Part shown: one piece after another, positions 41,538 through 50,285 of the stretch | Layout: each line of letters starts with the position of its first letter | Numbering within the stretch: position 1 is the stretch's first letter | Source: Shinella zoogloeoides | GTDB taxonomy: Bacteria; Pseudomonadota; Alphaproteobacteria; Rhizobiales; Rhizobiaceae | DNA length: 64,000 nt | Direction: 5' to 3' | Assembly (NCBI RefSeq): GCF_033705735.1 | Contig: NZ_CP131130.1 | Span: forward strand, 2,049,001 to 2,113,000 | Made by a program: the position numbers and the translations under genes | Notes under the pieces: generated by a model | Told to the model about the DNA's origin: nothing | Database searches by the model: none | Seen by the model: the letters and a program-made list of their open reading frames with translations, nothing else

Positions 41538-43610
41538 ATGACCTTTCAGTTCTCCCCCTTCCTGCCCTGGCTCGCCATCGCCCTCATCGGCGCCGCGGGC
41601 CTCGCGCTCGCCGCGCTCGGCTTCTGGCGCGGCCTGCGCGGCGCCGTCCTGCGCGCGCTGGCGCTCGCCCTCCTGGTGCTCGCCCTTGCCAATCCGGTCT
41701 TCCTGCAGGAGGATCGCGAGGCGCTCTCGACCGTCGTGCCGGTCATCGTCGACCGCAGCCAGAGCCAGGACAACGAGGACCGCACGGCTCAGACCAATGC
41801 CGCGCTGGAAGGCCTCAAGGAGCGCTTCGCCCGCTATCCGCGCATCGAGCCGCGCATCGTGGAAGCCGGCGACGACGGCAAGTCGGACACGCCCTCCACC
41901 CGCCTCTTCGACGCGCTGAACGCCGCCATCGCCGATGTGCCGCGCTCGCGCGTCGGCGGCGCGATCCTCATCACCGACGGCCAGGTGCACGACATTCCCG
42001 AGGCCTCCGCCTTCTCCAGCTTCGACGCCCCGGTCCATGCCCTCGTCACCGGCCGGCCGGACGAGTTCGACCGCCGCATCGAGGTGGTCAGCGCCCCGCG
42101 CTTCGGCATCGTCGGCGAGGAGCAGGAGCTGAAATTCCGCGTGGTGGACGACGGCAAGGGACCGGACACGCCGGCCCGCGTGACCGTCCGCCTCAACGGC
42201 AACCAGATCGCCTCGGAGATCGCCCAGCCCGGCACCGAGCAGCCGCTCGGCTTCACCGTGCCGCGCGGCGGCAACAACATCCTTGAGTTCGAGGTGGAGC
42301 CGGTGACAGGCGAGATCACCACCGCCAACAACCGCGCCGTCCATGTCATCGAGGGCATCCGCGAAAACCTGCGCGTGCTGCTCGTCTCCGGCGAGCCGCA
42401 TGCCGGCGAGCGCGCCTGGCGCAACCTGCTGAAGTCCGACACGGCCATCGACCTCGTGCACTTCACGATCCTGCGCCCGCCGGAAAAGCAGGACGGCACG
42501 CCGATCAACGAACTGTCGCTGATCGCCTTCCCGACGCGCGAGCTCTTCGTCGACAAGATCAAGGAATTCGACCTCATCATCTTCGACCGCTACCAGCACC
42601 GCGGCGTGCTGCCGATCCTCTATTACGACAACATCGCGCAATATGTGGAGAATGGCGGCGCGCTGCTGATCGCGGCGGGGCCGGAGCATGCGGGCAACGA
42701 TTCCATCGCCGGCACGCCGCTCTCGGCCGTGCTGCCGGCGACGCCGACCGGCGCGATGAACGAGGCGCCCTTCTATCCGCGGCTTTCCGAACAGGGCAAG
42801 AAGCACCCCGTCACGCGCGGCCTCGAAGGCGCCAACGACGAGCCGCCCCATTGGGGCCGCTGGTTCCGCACCGTCGACGTCGAGCGCCCGGAAGGCAATG
42901 TCGTGATGGAGGCCAATGACGGCAAGCCGCTGCTGGTGCTGAACCGCGCCGGCAAGGGCCGCGTCGCCATGCTGCTTTCCGACCAGGGCTGGCTCTGGGC
43001 GCGCGGTTTCGAGGGCGGCGGCCCGCATGCCTCGCTCTACCGGCGCACCGCGCACTGGCTGATGCAGGAGCCGGCGCTGGAGGAGGAGGCGCTGACCGCG
43101 CGCACCTTCGGCCGCACGCTCCAGATCAACCGCCAGACCATCGGCGACGCACCGGGCGAGGCGACGCTGAAGCTGCCCTCCGGCAAGACGCAGCGCGTGG
43201 CGCTCACCGAGGCAGAACCCGGCCTCTACCGCGCCGAGGTGCAGACCGCCGAGACGGGCCTCTACGAGATCACCAATGGCGACCTCAACGCCCTCGTCCA
43301 TGTCGGCGCGGTCGACGCCCCGGAATTCAAGGCGACGATCTCGACGACCGAGACGCTGAAGCCGCTCGCCGATGCCACGAAGGGCACGGTCCGCCGGCTC
43401 GTCGCCGAGAACGGCGAGGCCATCTCCCTGCCGCCGCTCCTGCCGGTTTCCGGACAGGTGCGCAGCATCGACGAGAACCGGCTGTCGCTGCACATGACGG
43501 ACGAGACGGTGCTGAAAGGCATCAACTCGCTGCCGCTCTTCGCCGGCTTTGCCGGCGTCGGCCTGCTGCTGCTCGCCTTCTCGGCCATGTGGTATCGCGA
43601 AGGGCGTTGA
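41538..43610 (+). CDS. Membrane protein with vWA-like domain (last gene of MoxR operon)
   Basis: The 690-residue protein has two N-terminal membrane segments (about 9-28 and 35-53), a vWA-like start VPVIVDRSQSQ with an intact DxSxS, and ILITDGQVHD as the second vWA strand. A Rossmann/glutamine-amidotransferase-like middle (about 275-480, with NGGALLIAAGPEH) follows, and a C-terminal membrane helix before WYREGR. It starts one base after the DUF4159 stop codon. Together with the DUF4159 protein it may form a vWA pair acted on by MoxR; this is inference. Confidence 0.88.
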   Translation: MTFQFSPFLPWLAIALIGAAGLALAALGFWRGLRGAVLRALALALLVLALANPVFLQEDREALSTVVPVIVDRSQSQDNEDRTAQTNAALEGLKERFARYPRIEPRIVEAGDDGKSDTPSTRLFDALNAAIADVPRSRVGGAILITDGQVHDIPEASAFSSFDAPVHALVTGRPDEFDRRIEVVSAPRFGIVGEEQELKFRVVDDGKGPDTPARVTVRLNGNQIASEIAQPGTEQPLGFTVPRGGNNILEFEVEPVTGEITTANNRAVHVIEGIRENLRVLLVSGEPHAGERAWRNLLKSDTAIDLVHFTILRPPEKQDGTPINELSLIAFPTRELFVDKIKEFDLIIFDRYQHRGVLPILYYDNIAQYVENGGALLIAAGPEHAGNDSIAGTPLSAVLPATPTGAMNEAPFYPRLSEQGKKHPVTRGLEGANDEPPHWGRWFRTVDVERPEGNVVMEANDGKPLLVLNRAGKGRVAMLLSDQGWLWARGFEGGGPHASLYRRTAHWLMQEPALEEEALTARTFGRTLQINRQTIGDAPGEATLKLPSGKTQRVALTEAEPGLYRAEVQTAETGLYEITNGDLNALVHVGAVDAPEFKATISTTETLKPLADATKGTVRRLVAENGEAISLPPLLPVSGQVRSIDENRLSLHMTDETVLKGINSLPLFAGFAGVGLLLLAFSAMWYREGR

Positions 43611-43786
43611 CCACGCCTGCGTTTGCGCTAATCTCCCCGCACGGCCGGAGGCGGCCGGCAGACCCGCGCCTTTTCGAAGGCATGGCGAACGCCTCCTCAA
43701 CAACCTTTCTCCACCGTTCATCGTTGGGCGAAGGCGTCGGCAATGCGGGCACTGACGGGGACTTCGCCGGAACGGAAGGAACGGAC

Positions 43787-44323
43787 ATGCGCGATTTTCG
43801 CGATGCCAAGGCCATGGCGAAAGCCATGCGGGAAACGCTGGCCGCCCGCAATATCGAGATCGGCCACAGCGAAGCCCTCGAAATCGTCGCCCGCCAGTTC
43901 GGCGTGGAAACCTGGAACATCCTCTCCGCGAAGATCGAGGCGAAGCCGCAGGAAGACGGCATCGCCTTCGAGCAGGCGGTGCCTATCGTGCGCATCTTCG
44001 ACGTGGCGAAGGCGCATGAATTCTACCTCGGCTTCCTCGGCTTTTCCGTCGACTGGGAGCACCGCTACGGCGAAAACTTCCCGCTCTACACGCAGGTCTC
44101 GCGCGGCGGGCTGCGGCTGCATCTTTCCGAACATGCCGGCGACGCCACGCCCGGCGGCAACATGGTCGTCTACATGACGGGCATCCGCGCCTTCCAGAAG
44201 GAACTGATCGGCAAGGACTACCGCTACATGAAGCCGGGGCTGGAGGACGAGGGCTCGCGGCTGGAGGTGACGGTGACCGACCCCTTCCAGAACCGCATCC
44301 GCTTCATGGAGTTGAAGGGGTAA
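43787..44323 (+). CDS. Glyoxalase-superfamily protein with N-terminal helical domain
   Basis: The 178-residue protein has a helical N-terminal 55 residues (AKAMRETLAARNIEIGHSEA, ETWNILSAKIE) followed by a vicinal-oxygen-chelate domain with VPIVRIFDVAKAHEFYLGFL and the C-terminal VTVTDPFQNRIRFMELKG. This two-part layout occurs in a group annotated as glyoxalase/bleomycin-resistance related; its substrate is not known. ATG 43787 follows AAGGAACGG. A mosaic repeat lies immediately downstream. Confidence 0.88.
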   Translation: MRDFRDAKAMAKAMRETLAARNIEIGHSEALEIVARQFGVETWNILSAKIEAKPQEDGIAFEQAVPIVRIFDVAKAHEFYLGFLGFSVDWEHRYGENFPLYTQVSRGGLRLHLSEHAGDATPGGNMVVYMTGIRAFQKELIGKDYRYMKPGLEDEGSRLEVTVTDPFQNRIRFMELKG

Positions 44324-44375
44324 GGATTCTTCTGCGCCTCCCGGGGCCTTCCTATAACGCCCCTGCTTCGCGGGG

Positions 44376-44512
44376 CCACCCCCTCTGCCTGCCGGCATCT
44401 CCCCCACAAGGGGGGAGAAGAAGGAAGCTTACTCATCGTTCGAAATGGAATGCAAAGGGTGCAGCACTTTAAGTCCCTCCCCCTTGTGGGGAGGGATTTA
44501 GGGAGGGGTCTT
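44376..44512. repeat. Palindromic mosaic repeat, inverted copy of 33965-34103
   Basis: The reverse complement aligns with the 33965-34103 unit over its whole length, sharing CTCCCCACAAGGGGGAG and the ATGCCGGCAGGCAGAGGGG end, with perhaps three quarters identity by eye. It fills the gap between the converging glyoxalase-like and GNAT genes. Confidence 0.7.
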
Positions 44513-44527
44513 CCTTGCGAGGGGCCT

Positions 44528-45034
44528 TCACGCCCGCCAGGCGATGACGCCCTTCAGCCGCTCATGCGTATCCGCCGCGAAGGGCATGACAAGCACCCGC
44601 GCCGGATCCACCGGACCGGGAAACGCCAGCGCATTCCACGCCACCTTCTCGAAGCCAAGCGGGCCGTAATAGGGTGGATCGCCGACGAGGACCACGGCCT
44701 CCGAGCCCTTCCGCTTGGCTGCGGCGCAGGCGATGCGCAGCAGCTCCCGGCCGATGCCCCGGTTCTTGTGCGAGGGCCTGACGGCGAGCGGGCCGAGAAG
44801 ATGCGCCTTCACCCCGCCGGCCATGACGGGCGTCATGCGCACGGAGGCGATCGTCTCGCCGTCATCCGTGCAGACGAAGGAGAGCGAGAGGTCGTGCGGT
44901 CCCTGCTCGCGGATGCGCGCGGCGGCGCGGACATGCCGGCCGGGGCCGAAGGCTTCCTCGTTGATCAGTTCGATGGCGGCGTCGTGGGAGGCATCTTCCG
45001 TCAGGTAGACGATATCGTGCTTGAGCATGTTCAT
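44528..45034 (-). CDS. GNAT N-acetyltransferase (YhbS-like)
   Basis: The 168-residue protein has the GNAT acetyl-CoA motif LAVRPSHKNRGIGRELL near residue 82 (R/Q-x-x-G-x-G as RGIG), followed by AVVLVGDPPYYGPLGFEKV, the form typical of YhbS-like acetyltransferases. The acceptor is unknown. ATG 45034 or 45028 can start the frame. The 283-base gap to the GST gene has no gene; it contains a GCTCT-GTCAA-AGAGC dyad at about 45206-45220 of uncertain meaning. Confidence 0.9.
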   Translation of the reverse strand: MNMLKHDIVYLTEDASHDAAIELINEEAFGPGRHVRAAARIREQGPHDLSLSFVCTDDGETIASVRMTPVMAGGVKAHLLGPLAVRPSHKNRGIGRELLRIACAAAKRKGSEAVVLVGDPPYYGPLGFEKVAWNALAFPGPVDPARVLVMPFAADTHERLKGVIAWRA

Positions 45035-45317
45035 GGATCAGGGAACCGGATACGAAGCTGTGGATGCGGGTGATCGCGCCGCCGCCGAAGGGGGCGCAGC
45101 GTGAGCATCAGCGTCGTCGTGGGGTTCCCGTATAGAACATGCGTCTCGTCTTCCTCGCCGGCCGGAGTGCCGGTACTGGTCTGCGCGAATAGCAGAAATT
45201 TTCGCTCTGTCAAAGAGCAAAACGCACCGTTCACCAAAAGGCACCTATCCAGCCCAGCCCCATACGCTATCTATGAACGCAAGTTCAGGCCGCATCGGAC
45301 GGCAAAAGGAGACAATC

Positions 45318-46304
45318 ATGGGCATGCTCGTTGACGGCGTCTGGCATGACGTCTGGTACGATACGAAATCGACGAAGGGCCATTTCCAGCGCTCCGTCTC
45401 GCAGTTCCGCAACTGGATCACGCGGGACGGCGCGCCCGGCCCGACGGGCGAAGGCGGCTTTGCGGCGGAAGCCGGCCGCTACCATCTCTATGTCTCGCTT
45501 GCCTGTCCCTGGGCGCACCGCACGCTGATCTTCCGCAAGCTGAAGAAGCTGGAAGACCTGATCACCGTGTCCGTCGTCGATCCGCTGATGCTGTCGAAGG
45601 GGTGGGAATTCAAGGGCGAGAACGGCGGCACGCTCGATCCGCTGTTCGGCGCGTCCGCGCTCTACGAAGTCTACCTCAAGGCCGATCCGCACTATTCCGG
45701 CCGCGTCACGGTGCCGGTCCTGTGGGACAAGAAGCAGAACCGCATGGTCTCGAACGAATCGGCCGAGATCATCCGCATGTTCAACTCCGCCTTCGACCGG
45801 ATCACCGGCTCGCGCGAGGACTTCTATCCGGAGCCCCTGCGCGCCGAGATCGACGCGCTGAACGACAGCATCTACGACACCGTCAACAACGGCGTCTACA
45901 AGGCCGGCTTCGCGACGACGCAGGAGGCCTATGAAGGCAATGTCACGAAGCTCTTCGCCATGCTGGACAGCCTGGAAGAACGGCTTTCGACCAGGCGCTA
46001 CCTCACCGGCGAGCGCATCACCGAAGCCGACTGGCGGCTCTTCACGACGCTGGTGCGCTTCGACCCGGTCTATGTCGGCCATTTCAAGTGCAACATCCGC
46101 CGCATCGCCGATTATCCGAACCTCTACGGGTATCTTCGCGAGCTCTACCAGGTGCCGGGCGTCGCCGACACGGTGAACATGCGCCACATCAAGGAGCACT
46201 ATTACCGCAGCCACGTCACGATCAACCCGACGGGCGTGGTGCCGGTCGGCCCGCAGATCGACCTCGCCTCCCCGCATGGCCGCGAGGGGCTGAAGGCGGC
46301 CTGA
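45318..46304 (+). CDS. Glutathionyl-hydroquinone reductase (Xi-class GST)
   Basis: The 328-residue enzyme reduces glutathionyl-hydroquinones using glutathione. The catalytic motif SLACPWAHRT near residue 60 is the Xi-class signature. The thioredoxin-like domain continues to about residue 170 (with VPVLWDKK and SNESAEIIRM), and the C-terminal helical domain ends with the PHGRE segment typical of YqjG/PcpF-type proteins. ATG 45318 is preceded by AAAAGGAGA. Such enzymes protect against quinones, which fits the SoxR-linked reductase elsewhere in the window, but no shared regulation is seen. Confidence 0.94.
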   Translation: MGMLVDGVWHDVWYDTKSTKGHFQRSVSQFRNWITRDGAPGPTGEGGFAAEAGRYHLYVSLACPWAHRTLIFRKLKKLEDLITVSVVDPLMLSKGWEFKGENGGTLDPLFGASALYEVYLKADPHYSGRVTVPVLWDKKQNRMVSNESAEIIRMFNSAFDRITGSREDFYPEPLRAEIDALNDSIYDTVNNGVYKAGFATTQEAYEGNVTKLFAMLDSLEERLSTRRYLTGERITEADWRLFTTLVRFDPVYVGHFKCNIRRIADYPNLYGYLRELYQVPGVADTVNMRHIKEHYYRSHVTINPTGVVPVGPQIDLASPHGREGLKAA

Positions 46305-46305
46305 C

Positions 46306-46836
46306 CTACCAGAAATCCGCGAAGGGCGCTTCGCCTGCGATTTCCGCGAGCCGCCGGCGGGTGGCCGCGGTGGTCGCGGCCGGCAGGGCGTCGAGCGCGA
46401 AGAAGCCGGCCTCGACGATCTCCCGGTCCTTGAAGCGCGGCCCCGTCTGCGTGACGCCATCGCAACGGTAGAGCAGGACGTGATCGCGCTTGCTGGTCTG
46501 CCGGTTGAAATAGATATGGAGGAGCTGCGGCGGCCCGCCGATGACGAGGTTCCCCTCCTCCCGCATCTCCTTGGCCAGCGCCTCCAGCGCCGTCTCCCCC
46601 CGCTCGATGCCGCCGCCCGGCAGATGCCAGCCGGGCACATAGCTGTGGCGCACGAGGAAGATCCGGCCGGCCTCGTCGAAGCAGGCAGCGCGCACGCCCA
46701 TGGTCATGCCGCGCGACAGCGCGAAATAGACATGCAGCACGCGCGTCACGAGCTTCACGAACGGGCTTCTGGTCGGCGGGGCGTCGTCATCCATCGCCGC
46801 ACTTCGCCGCAACCCTTCGGCCAAATCAAGGCTCAT
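46306..46836 (-). CDS. NUDIX hydrolase
   Basis: The 176-residue protein carries a NUDIX box GGIERGETALEALAKEMREE with Lys replacing the usual Arg of REXXEE. It begins with a hydrophobic-basic segment (LVTRVLHVYFALSRG) that is common in this rhizobial group, then MGVRAACFDEAGRIFLVRH. The substrate is unknown, probably a nucleoside diphosphate derivative. ATG 46836 is used; ATG 46794 is an alternative. It converges with the GST gene, with one base between stop codons. Confidence 0.9.
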   Translation of the reverse strand: MSLDLAEGLRRSAAMDDDAPPTRSPFVKLVTRVLHVYFALSRGMTMGVRAACFDEAGRIFLVRHSYVPGWHLPGGGIERGETALEALAKEMREEGNLVIGGPPQLLHIYFNRQTSKRDHVLLYRCDGVTQTGPRFKDREIVEAGFFALDALPAATTAATRRRLAEIAGEAPFADFW

Positions 46837-46904
46837 CGCCGCGAATGGCGAGGAATATCCACGCCTTGCGTTTCCCTAGGCCGGCTTATGCTCTAAGGAA
46901 GGGT

Positions 46905-47807
46905 ATGTTCAGACTTGCCCATATATCGGACGTCCATCTCGGGCCGCTGCCGGCCCTCACCTTCCTGGAACTGTTCTCCAAGCGCATCACCGGCTTCGTG
47001 AACTGGCATCGCAACCGCCGCCGGCACCTCTTCACCAACACGCTGGACATCGTGCTCGAGGATATCGAGCGGCAGGCTCCCGATCATCTCGCCATCACCG
47101 GCGACCTCGTCAATCTCGCCTCTTCGCTGGAGATCGCCGCCGTCAAGCACTGGCTGCCGGAGGCCGGCGCGCCGGAAAACGTCTCGGTCGTGCCCGGCAA
47201 CCACGACGCCTATGTGCGCGGCGCCTACGAGAAATCGACGCGCGCCTGGTATCCCTACATGCGCGGCGACGCCGCCCCCGCCGAATGGCAGGAGGACACG
47301 CACGTCTTCCCTTATCTCCGCGTGCGCGGCCAGGTGGCGATCATCGGCTGTTCGACGGCCGTCGCCACCCCGCCCTTTTCCGCCTCGGGCTATTTCGGCA
47401 GCCGGCAGGCGCGCGAGACGGTGAACATGCTGCGCGCGGCGGGCGAGGCCGGCCTCTTCCGCGTCGTGCTCATCCATCACCCGCCGATCCGCGGCGCGAC
47501 GGCCTTCCACAAGCGCATGATCGGCATCCGCCGCTTCGCCGCGACCATCTCGACCGGCGGGGCGGAACTCGTGCTGCACGGCCATACCCATCTCAACACG
47601 GTGAACTGGCTGCCCGGCCAGACCAAGCCGGTTCCGGTCGTCGGCATCGCCTCCGCCTCGCAGGGGCCCGGCGGCCACAAGCCGCCGGCCGGCTACAACC
47701 TCTTCTCGATTTCCGGCGCGCCGGGCGACTGGACCATCGAGCGCGAGCGTTATGCCCTGACGCCGGACGGGCTGGCCCTGTCGCTTGCCGAGACGACGCG
47801 CTTTTGA
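46905..47807 (+). CDS. Metallophosphoesterase (calcineurin-like)
   Basis: The 300-residue protein shows all family motifs in order: ISDVHLG (residues 7-13), TGDLVN, GNHD, IHHPP and HGHTHLN, giving the two-metal centre of class III phosphodiesterases and phosphatases. It may act on cyclic nucleotides, nucleotides or lipid precursors. ATG 46905 follows AAGGAAGGGT and gives the canonical MFRLAHISDVHLG. It is divergent from the NUDIX gene and followed by the TPR lipid-free exported protein gene. Confidence 0.92.
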   Translation: MFRLAHISDVHLGPLPALTFLELFSKRITGFVNWHRNRRRHLFTNTLDIVLEDIERQAPDHLAITGDLVNLASSLEIAAVKHWLPEAGAPENVSVVPGNHDAYVRGAYEKSTRAWYPYMRGDAAPAEWQEDTHVFPYLRVRGQVAIIGCSTAVATPPFSASGYFGSRQARETVNMLRAAGEAGLFRVVLIHHPPIRGATAFHKRMIGIRRFAATISTGGAELVLHGHTHLNTVNWLPGQTKPVPVVGIASASQGPGGHKPPAGYNLFSISGAPGDWTIERERYALTPDGLALSLAETTRF

Positions 47808-47937
47808 AAAGCCGCGAATAAATCCCTCCCGTCATCCGTACTCCCTTTTCAGAGCGGCCCGCCCGAAAAGGCGGCATGAACGGCCGCTCCGGCACGGCCA
47901 GCGTCCGGCAAAAGGCCGATCAGGAGGGAACCGAGAC

Positions 47938-48540
47938 ATGCTCCGCCACACGATACTGCTTTCATTCTGCGCCGCCGTCTCGCTGACGGCGCTTTCGGCC
48001 GCCCGCGCCGCCGATTCCGACACGACCACGCCGCCCGCCGCCACCGAGACCACGACGACCTGCACGGACGGCAAGATCTGGAGCGACGAGAAGAAGGAAT
48101 GCATCGCGCCGGAAGACCTGAAGCCGGCCCAGGGCACGGACGAAAAGACGCCGGAGGAACAGAAGAAGAGCGAACGCCTGATCGACGACAAGCTCTATGA
48201 AGCCGCGCGCGAATTCGCCTATGCCGGCCAGTACGAAAATGCCCTGCGCGCGCTGCGCGCCGCCCATGACCAGGAGGATCCGCGCATCCTCAACTATCTC
48301 GGCTACAACACCCGCAAGCTCGGCAACATGCAGCTCGGCATGAGCTACTACAGGCGGGCGCTGCAGAAGGACGAGAACTACATTCTCGCCCGTTCCTATA
48401 TGGGTCAGGCCCTGATCGAACAGGGTGATATCGAGGGCGCCCGCGTCCAGCTCGTCGAGATCCGCGACCGCGGCGGCGAGAACACCTGGGCCTACCGCGC
48501 CCTGCTCCAGTCGCTGGGCGGCGAGCGCGCCAGCTACTGA
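47938..48540 (+). CDS. Exported TPR-repeat protein
   Basis: The 200-residue product has a signal peptide ending LSAARAAD, a Thr-rich linker with CTDGKIWSDEKKEC (a possible disulfide loop), and three tetratricopeptide-like repeats from about residue 78 (YAGQYENALRALRAA, YNTRKLGNMQLGMSYY, YMGQALIEQGDIEGA). Such periplasmic proteins mediate protein-protein contact. Its start follows AGGAGGGAACC. It is separate from the ECF sigma operon, which starts 164 bases later. Confidence 0.88.
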   Translation: MLRHTILLSFCAAVSLTALSAARAADSDTTTPPAATETTTTCTDGKIWSDEKKECIAPEDLKPAQGTDEKTPEEQKKSERLIDDKLYEAAREFAYAGQYENALRALRAAHDQEDPRILNYLGYNTRKLGNMQLGMSYYRRALQKDENYILARSYMGQALIEQGDIEGARVQLVEIRDRGGENTWAYRALLQSLGGERASY

Positions 48541-48704
48541 CCGCGCGTCAAACCCCGGAATAAACGTTGCGGAACGCGGGGAAACTGCGTTCCGGATTGC
48601 CGTTCATGCTTGCGGACCAAGGGAAGAATGTTTCATATCAGGCGGTCGCTGCCCGGCCGGGGGGCGAATAGAGTTTTGATCCCGAACGTTCCCTTGGAAA
48701 AGCA

Positions 48705-49223
48705 ATGCGTCCGACGGCAGAATCGAATGAGTTCCGGCGAGAATTGGTCAATTTGCTGCCGAAGCTGCGCCGTTTCGCCATGACGCTGACGCGCAATGGC
48801 AGCGATGCCGACGACCTCGTGCAGGAAGCATGTGAGAGGGCCATCACGCGAAGCCATCTCTGGAACGGGGAAGGCCGGCTGGAAAGCTGGGTTTATGCCA
48901 TGACGCGCAATCTCTGGGTGGACGAGATCCGCAAGCGAAAGGTCCGCACAGGGTCCGGCACTGTAGATGTTGCCGAGCAGGACAGCCTGCATGTCGACGC
49001 ATCGGCCGACAAGGCGGTCTATGCCAAACAGTTGCACAAATTGATCATGACGATGCCGGAGGGCCTTTCGAGTGTCTTCCTGCTGGTGAATGTCGAAGGG
49101 CACAGCTACCGGGACGCGGCGGATATCCTCGGGATACCGATCGGCACGGTGATGAGCCGGCTCTCGGCAGCCCGCATCAGGCTCGCGGCCATGATCTCCG
49201 AACAGGCAGAAAGGAGGGCCTGA
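48705..49223 (+). CDS. ECF-type RNA polymerase sigma factor
   Basis: The 172-residue protein has region 2 (RFAMTLTRNGSDADDLVQEA with the DADDLVQE -10-binding core) and region 4 (SYRDAADILGIPIGTVMSRL) of the ECF family. It directs RNA polymerase to stress-type promoters. The gene for its probable anti-sigma partner starts two bases after its stop, so they form an operon. No promoter match for general-stress sigma EcfG (GGAAC-N16/17-CGTT) with correct spacing is seen upstream. Confidence 0.93.
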   Translation: MRPTAESNEFRRELVNLLPKLRRFAMTLTRNGSDADDLVQEACERAITRSHLWNGEGRLESWVYAMTRNLWVDEIRKRKVRTGSGTVDVAEQDSLHVDASADKAVYAKQLHKLIMTMPEGLSSVFLLVNVEGHSYRDAADILGIPIGTVMSRLSAARIRLAAMISEQAERRA

Positions 49224-49225
49224 TC

Positions 49226-50080
49226 GTGGAAAGCACACGGGGTCTCCCGCTCGAGGTTCGGTTGTCCGCCTATCTCGATGGCCAGTTGCCGGAGGAGGAA
49301 GTCGAGGAGATCAACGTCCTCCTCGCCGCCGACGACGAGGCCCGCGCCGTCTATGAAAAGCTCAAGCTCGGCAGCGAGTTCGGCGCACGCGCCTTCGACA
49401 GGATGCTGCAGGAGCCGATCCCGCTCGACCTCGTGCGCAACATCAAGGAAGCTGGCCGGAACGAGGAGGAAGCGCCGAAGCTCGGTTTTGTCGGAGCGCC
49501 CGTCGCCGCCGTGCCGGCAGGCCGCCGCAGCGCCTTCTGGCCGCAGGCGCTCGCCGCATCGCTGGTGATCTTCCTGTCCGGCGGCGCCGTCGGCTATTTG
49601 ATCTCCGAACAGAAGCAGACCGCCTTCCAGGCCGCCAGCAACCAGTTCGCCCCGGCCCGCACCTGGCTCGACGACATCGCCGACTACCACCGCATCTATT
49701 CGCGCCAGGCGCGCCATCTGGTGGAAGTGCCGGCCAACGACGCGGCGCATATCGTGGAATGGCTCTCGGCCAGCACGGGCGTGAAGTTCCAGCTTCCCGA
49801 CCTTTCGGCGGAAAAGCTGACGTTCGAGGGCGCCCGCCTGCTCGTCGCCGGCGGCAAGCCGACCGCGCAACTCCTCTATCGGGACACCGACAACGAGGTC
49901 TTCGCCATCTGTTTCCTGCAAAGCGAGCCAATCGACGGCAAGACGTCGCTTGCCGAGAGCATGCGCAACGACATCGGCCTCGTCTCCTGGCAAAAGGGCA
50001 ACGCTTCCTACGTCGTCGTCGGCCCCTCGGCCGACCCGAACCTGGAGCGCATCGCCGAGGCGGTTTCCACCACCATCTAG
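49226..50080 (+). CDS. Transmembrane anti-sigma factor
   Basis: The 284-residue protein starts at GTG 49226 after AAGGAGGGCC. The N-terminal 90 residues (LEVRLSAYLDGQLPEEEVEE) have the anti-sigma fold but no zinc-binding HxxxCxxC. A single membrane segment (ALAASLVIFLSGGAVGYLI) spans about residues 108-127, followed by a periplasmic domain of about 150 residues. It should hold the ECF sigma factor until an envelope signal releases it. The stop codon TAG belongs to the terminal repeat of the intergenic element that follows. Confidence 0.9.
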   Translation: MESTRGLPLEVRLSAYLDGQLPEEEVEEINVLLAADDEARAVYEKLKLGSEFGARAFDRMLQEPIPLDLVRNIKEAGRNEEEAPKLGFVGAPVAAVPAGRRSAFWPQALAASLVIFLSGGAVGYLISEQKQTAFQAASNQFAPARTWLDDIADYHRIYSRQARHLVEVPANDAAHIVEWLSASTGVKFQLPDLSAEKLTFEGARLLVAGGKPTAQLLYRDTDNEVFAICFLQSEPIDGKTSLAESMRNDIGLVSWQKGNASYVVVGPSADPNLERIAEAVSTTI

Positions 50081-50182
50081 AGCAATTCCAGCAAAAGTGC
50101 GAAGCGGTTTTGCGTCCGGGATTGCGTAGAAATAAAGAGTTAGAACGTTTTCGCGATTCGAAGAGAAGCGGAAATGCTCTAG
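50077..50182. repeat. 106-bp intergenic repeat with 8-bp inverted ends
   Basis: The element is bounded by CTAGAGCA and TGCTCTAG and contains GCAATTCCAGCAAAAGTG and GATTCGAAGAGAAGCGG. I recognise this as a common interspersed repeat in Rhizobium, Ensifer and Agrobacterium genomes. Its left end overlaps the last three bases of the anti-sigma gene, providing the TAG stop. Confidence 0.75.
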
Positions 50183-50228
50183 GTGGGTCGCCTTTGGGGC
50201 CGCCGCCCTCACGACAATCGTAAGCCGA

Positions 50229-50261
50229 CAAAAAGAGCCCGGCAGCAACGCTGCCGGGCTC
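50229..50261 (-). terminator. Terminator of leuA
   Basis: A perfect 12-bp stem GAGCCCGGCAGC/GCTGCCGGGCTC with a 3-base loop is followed on the minus strand by TTTTTG. It lies 25 bases past the leuA stop codon. Confidence 0.9.
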
Positions 50262-50285
50262 TCGTCATTTCATGTGACCGGCCGA

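Noticed and set aside
41472-43721. A 749-codon minus-strand open frame
   Set aside because: It is the antisense shadow of the vWA-like membrane protein gene, with no domain and no ribosome-binding site.
45031-45237. Minus-strand 68-codon frame upstream of the GNAT gene
   Set aside because: Composition is erratic, there is no ribosome-binding site, and it lies in the promoter region.
48571-48604. Possible EcfG-type promoter (GGAAC followed by CGTT)
   Set aside because: The spacings available are 12 and 25 bases, not 16-17.
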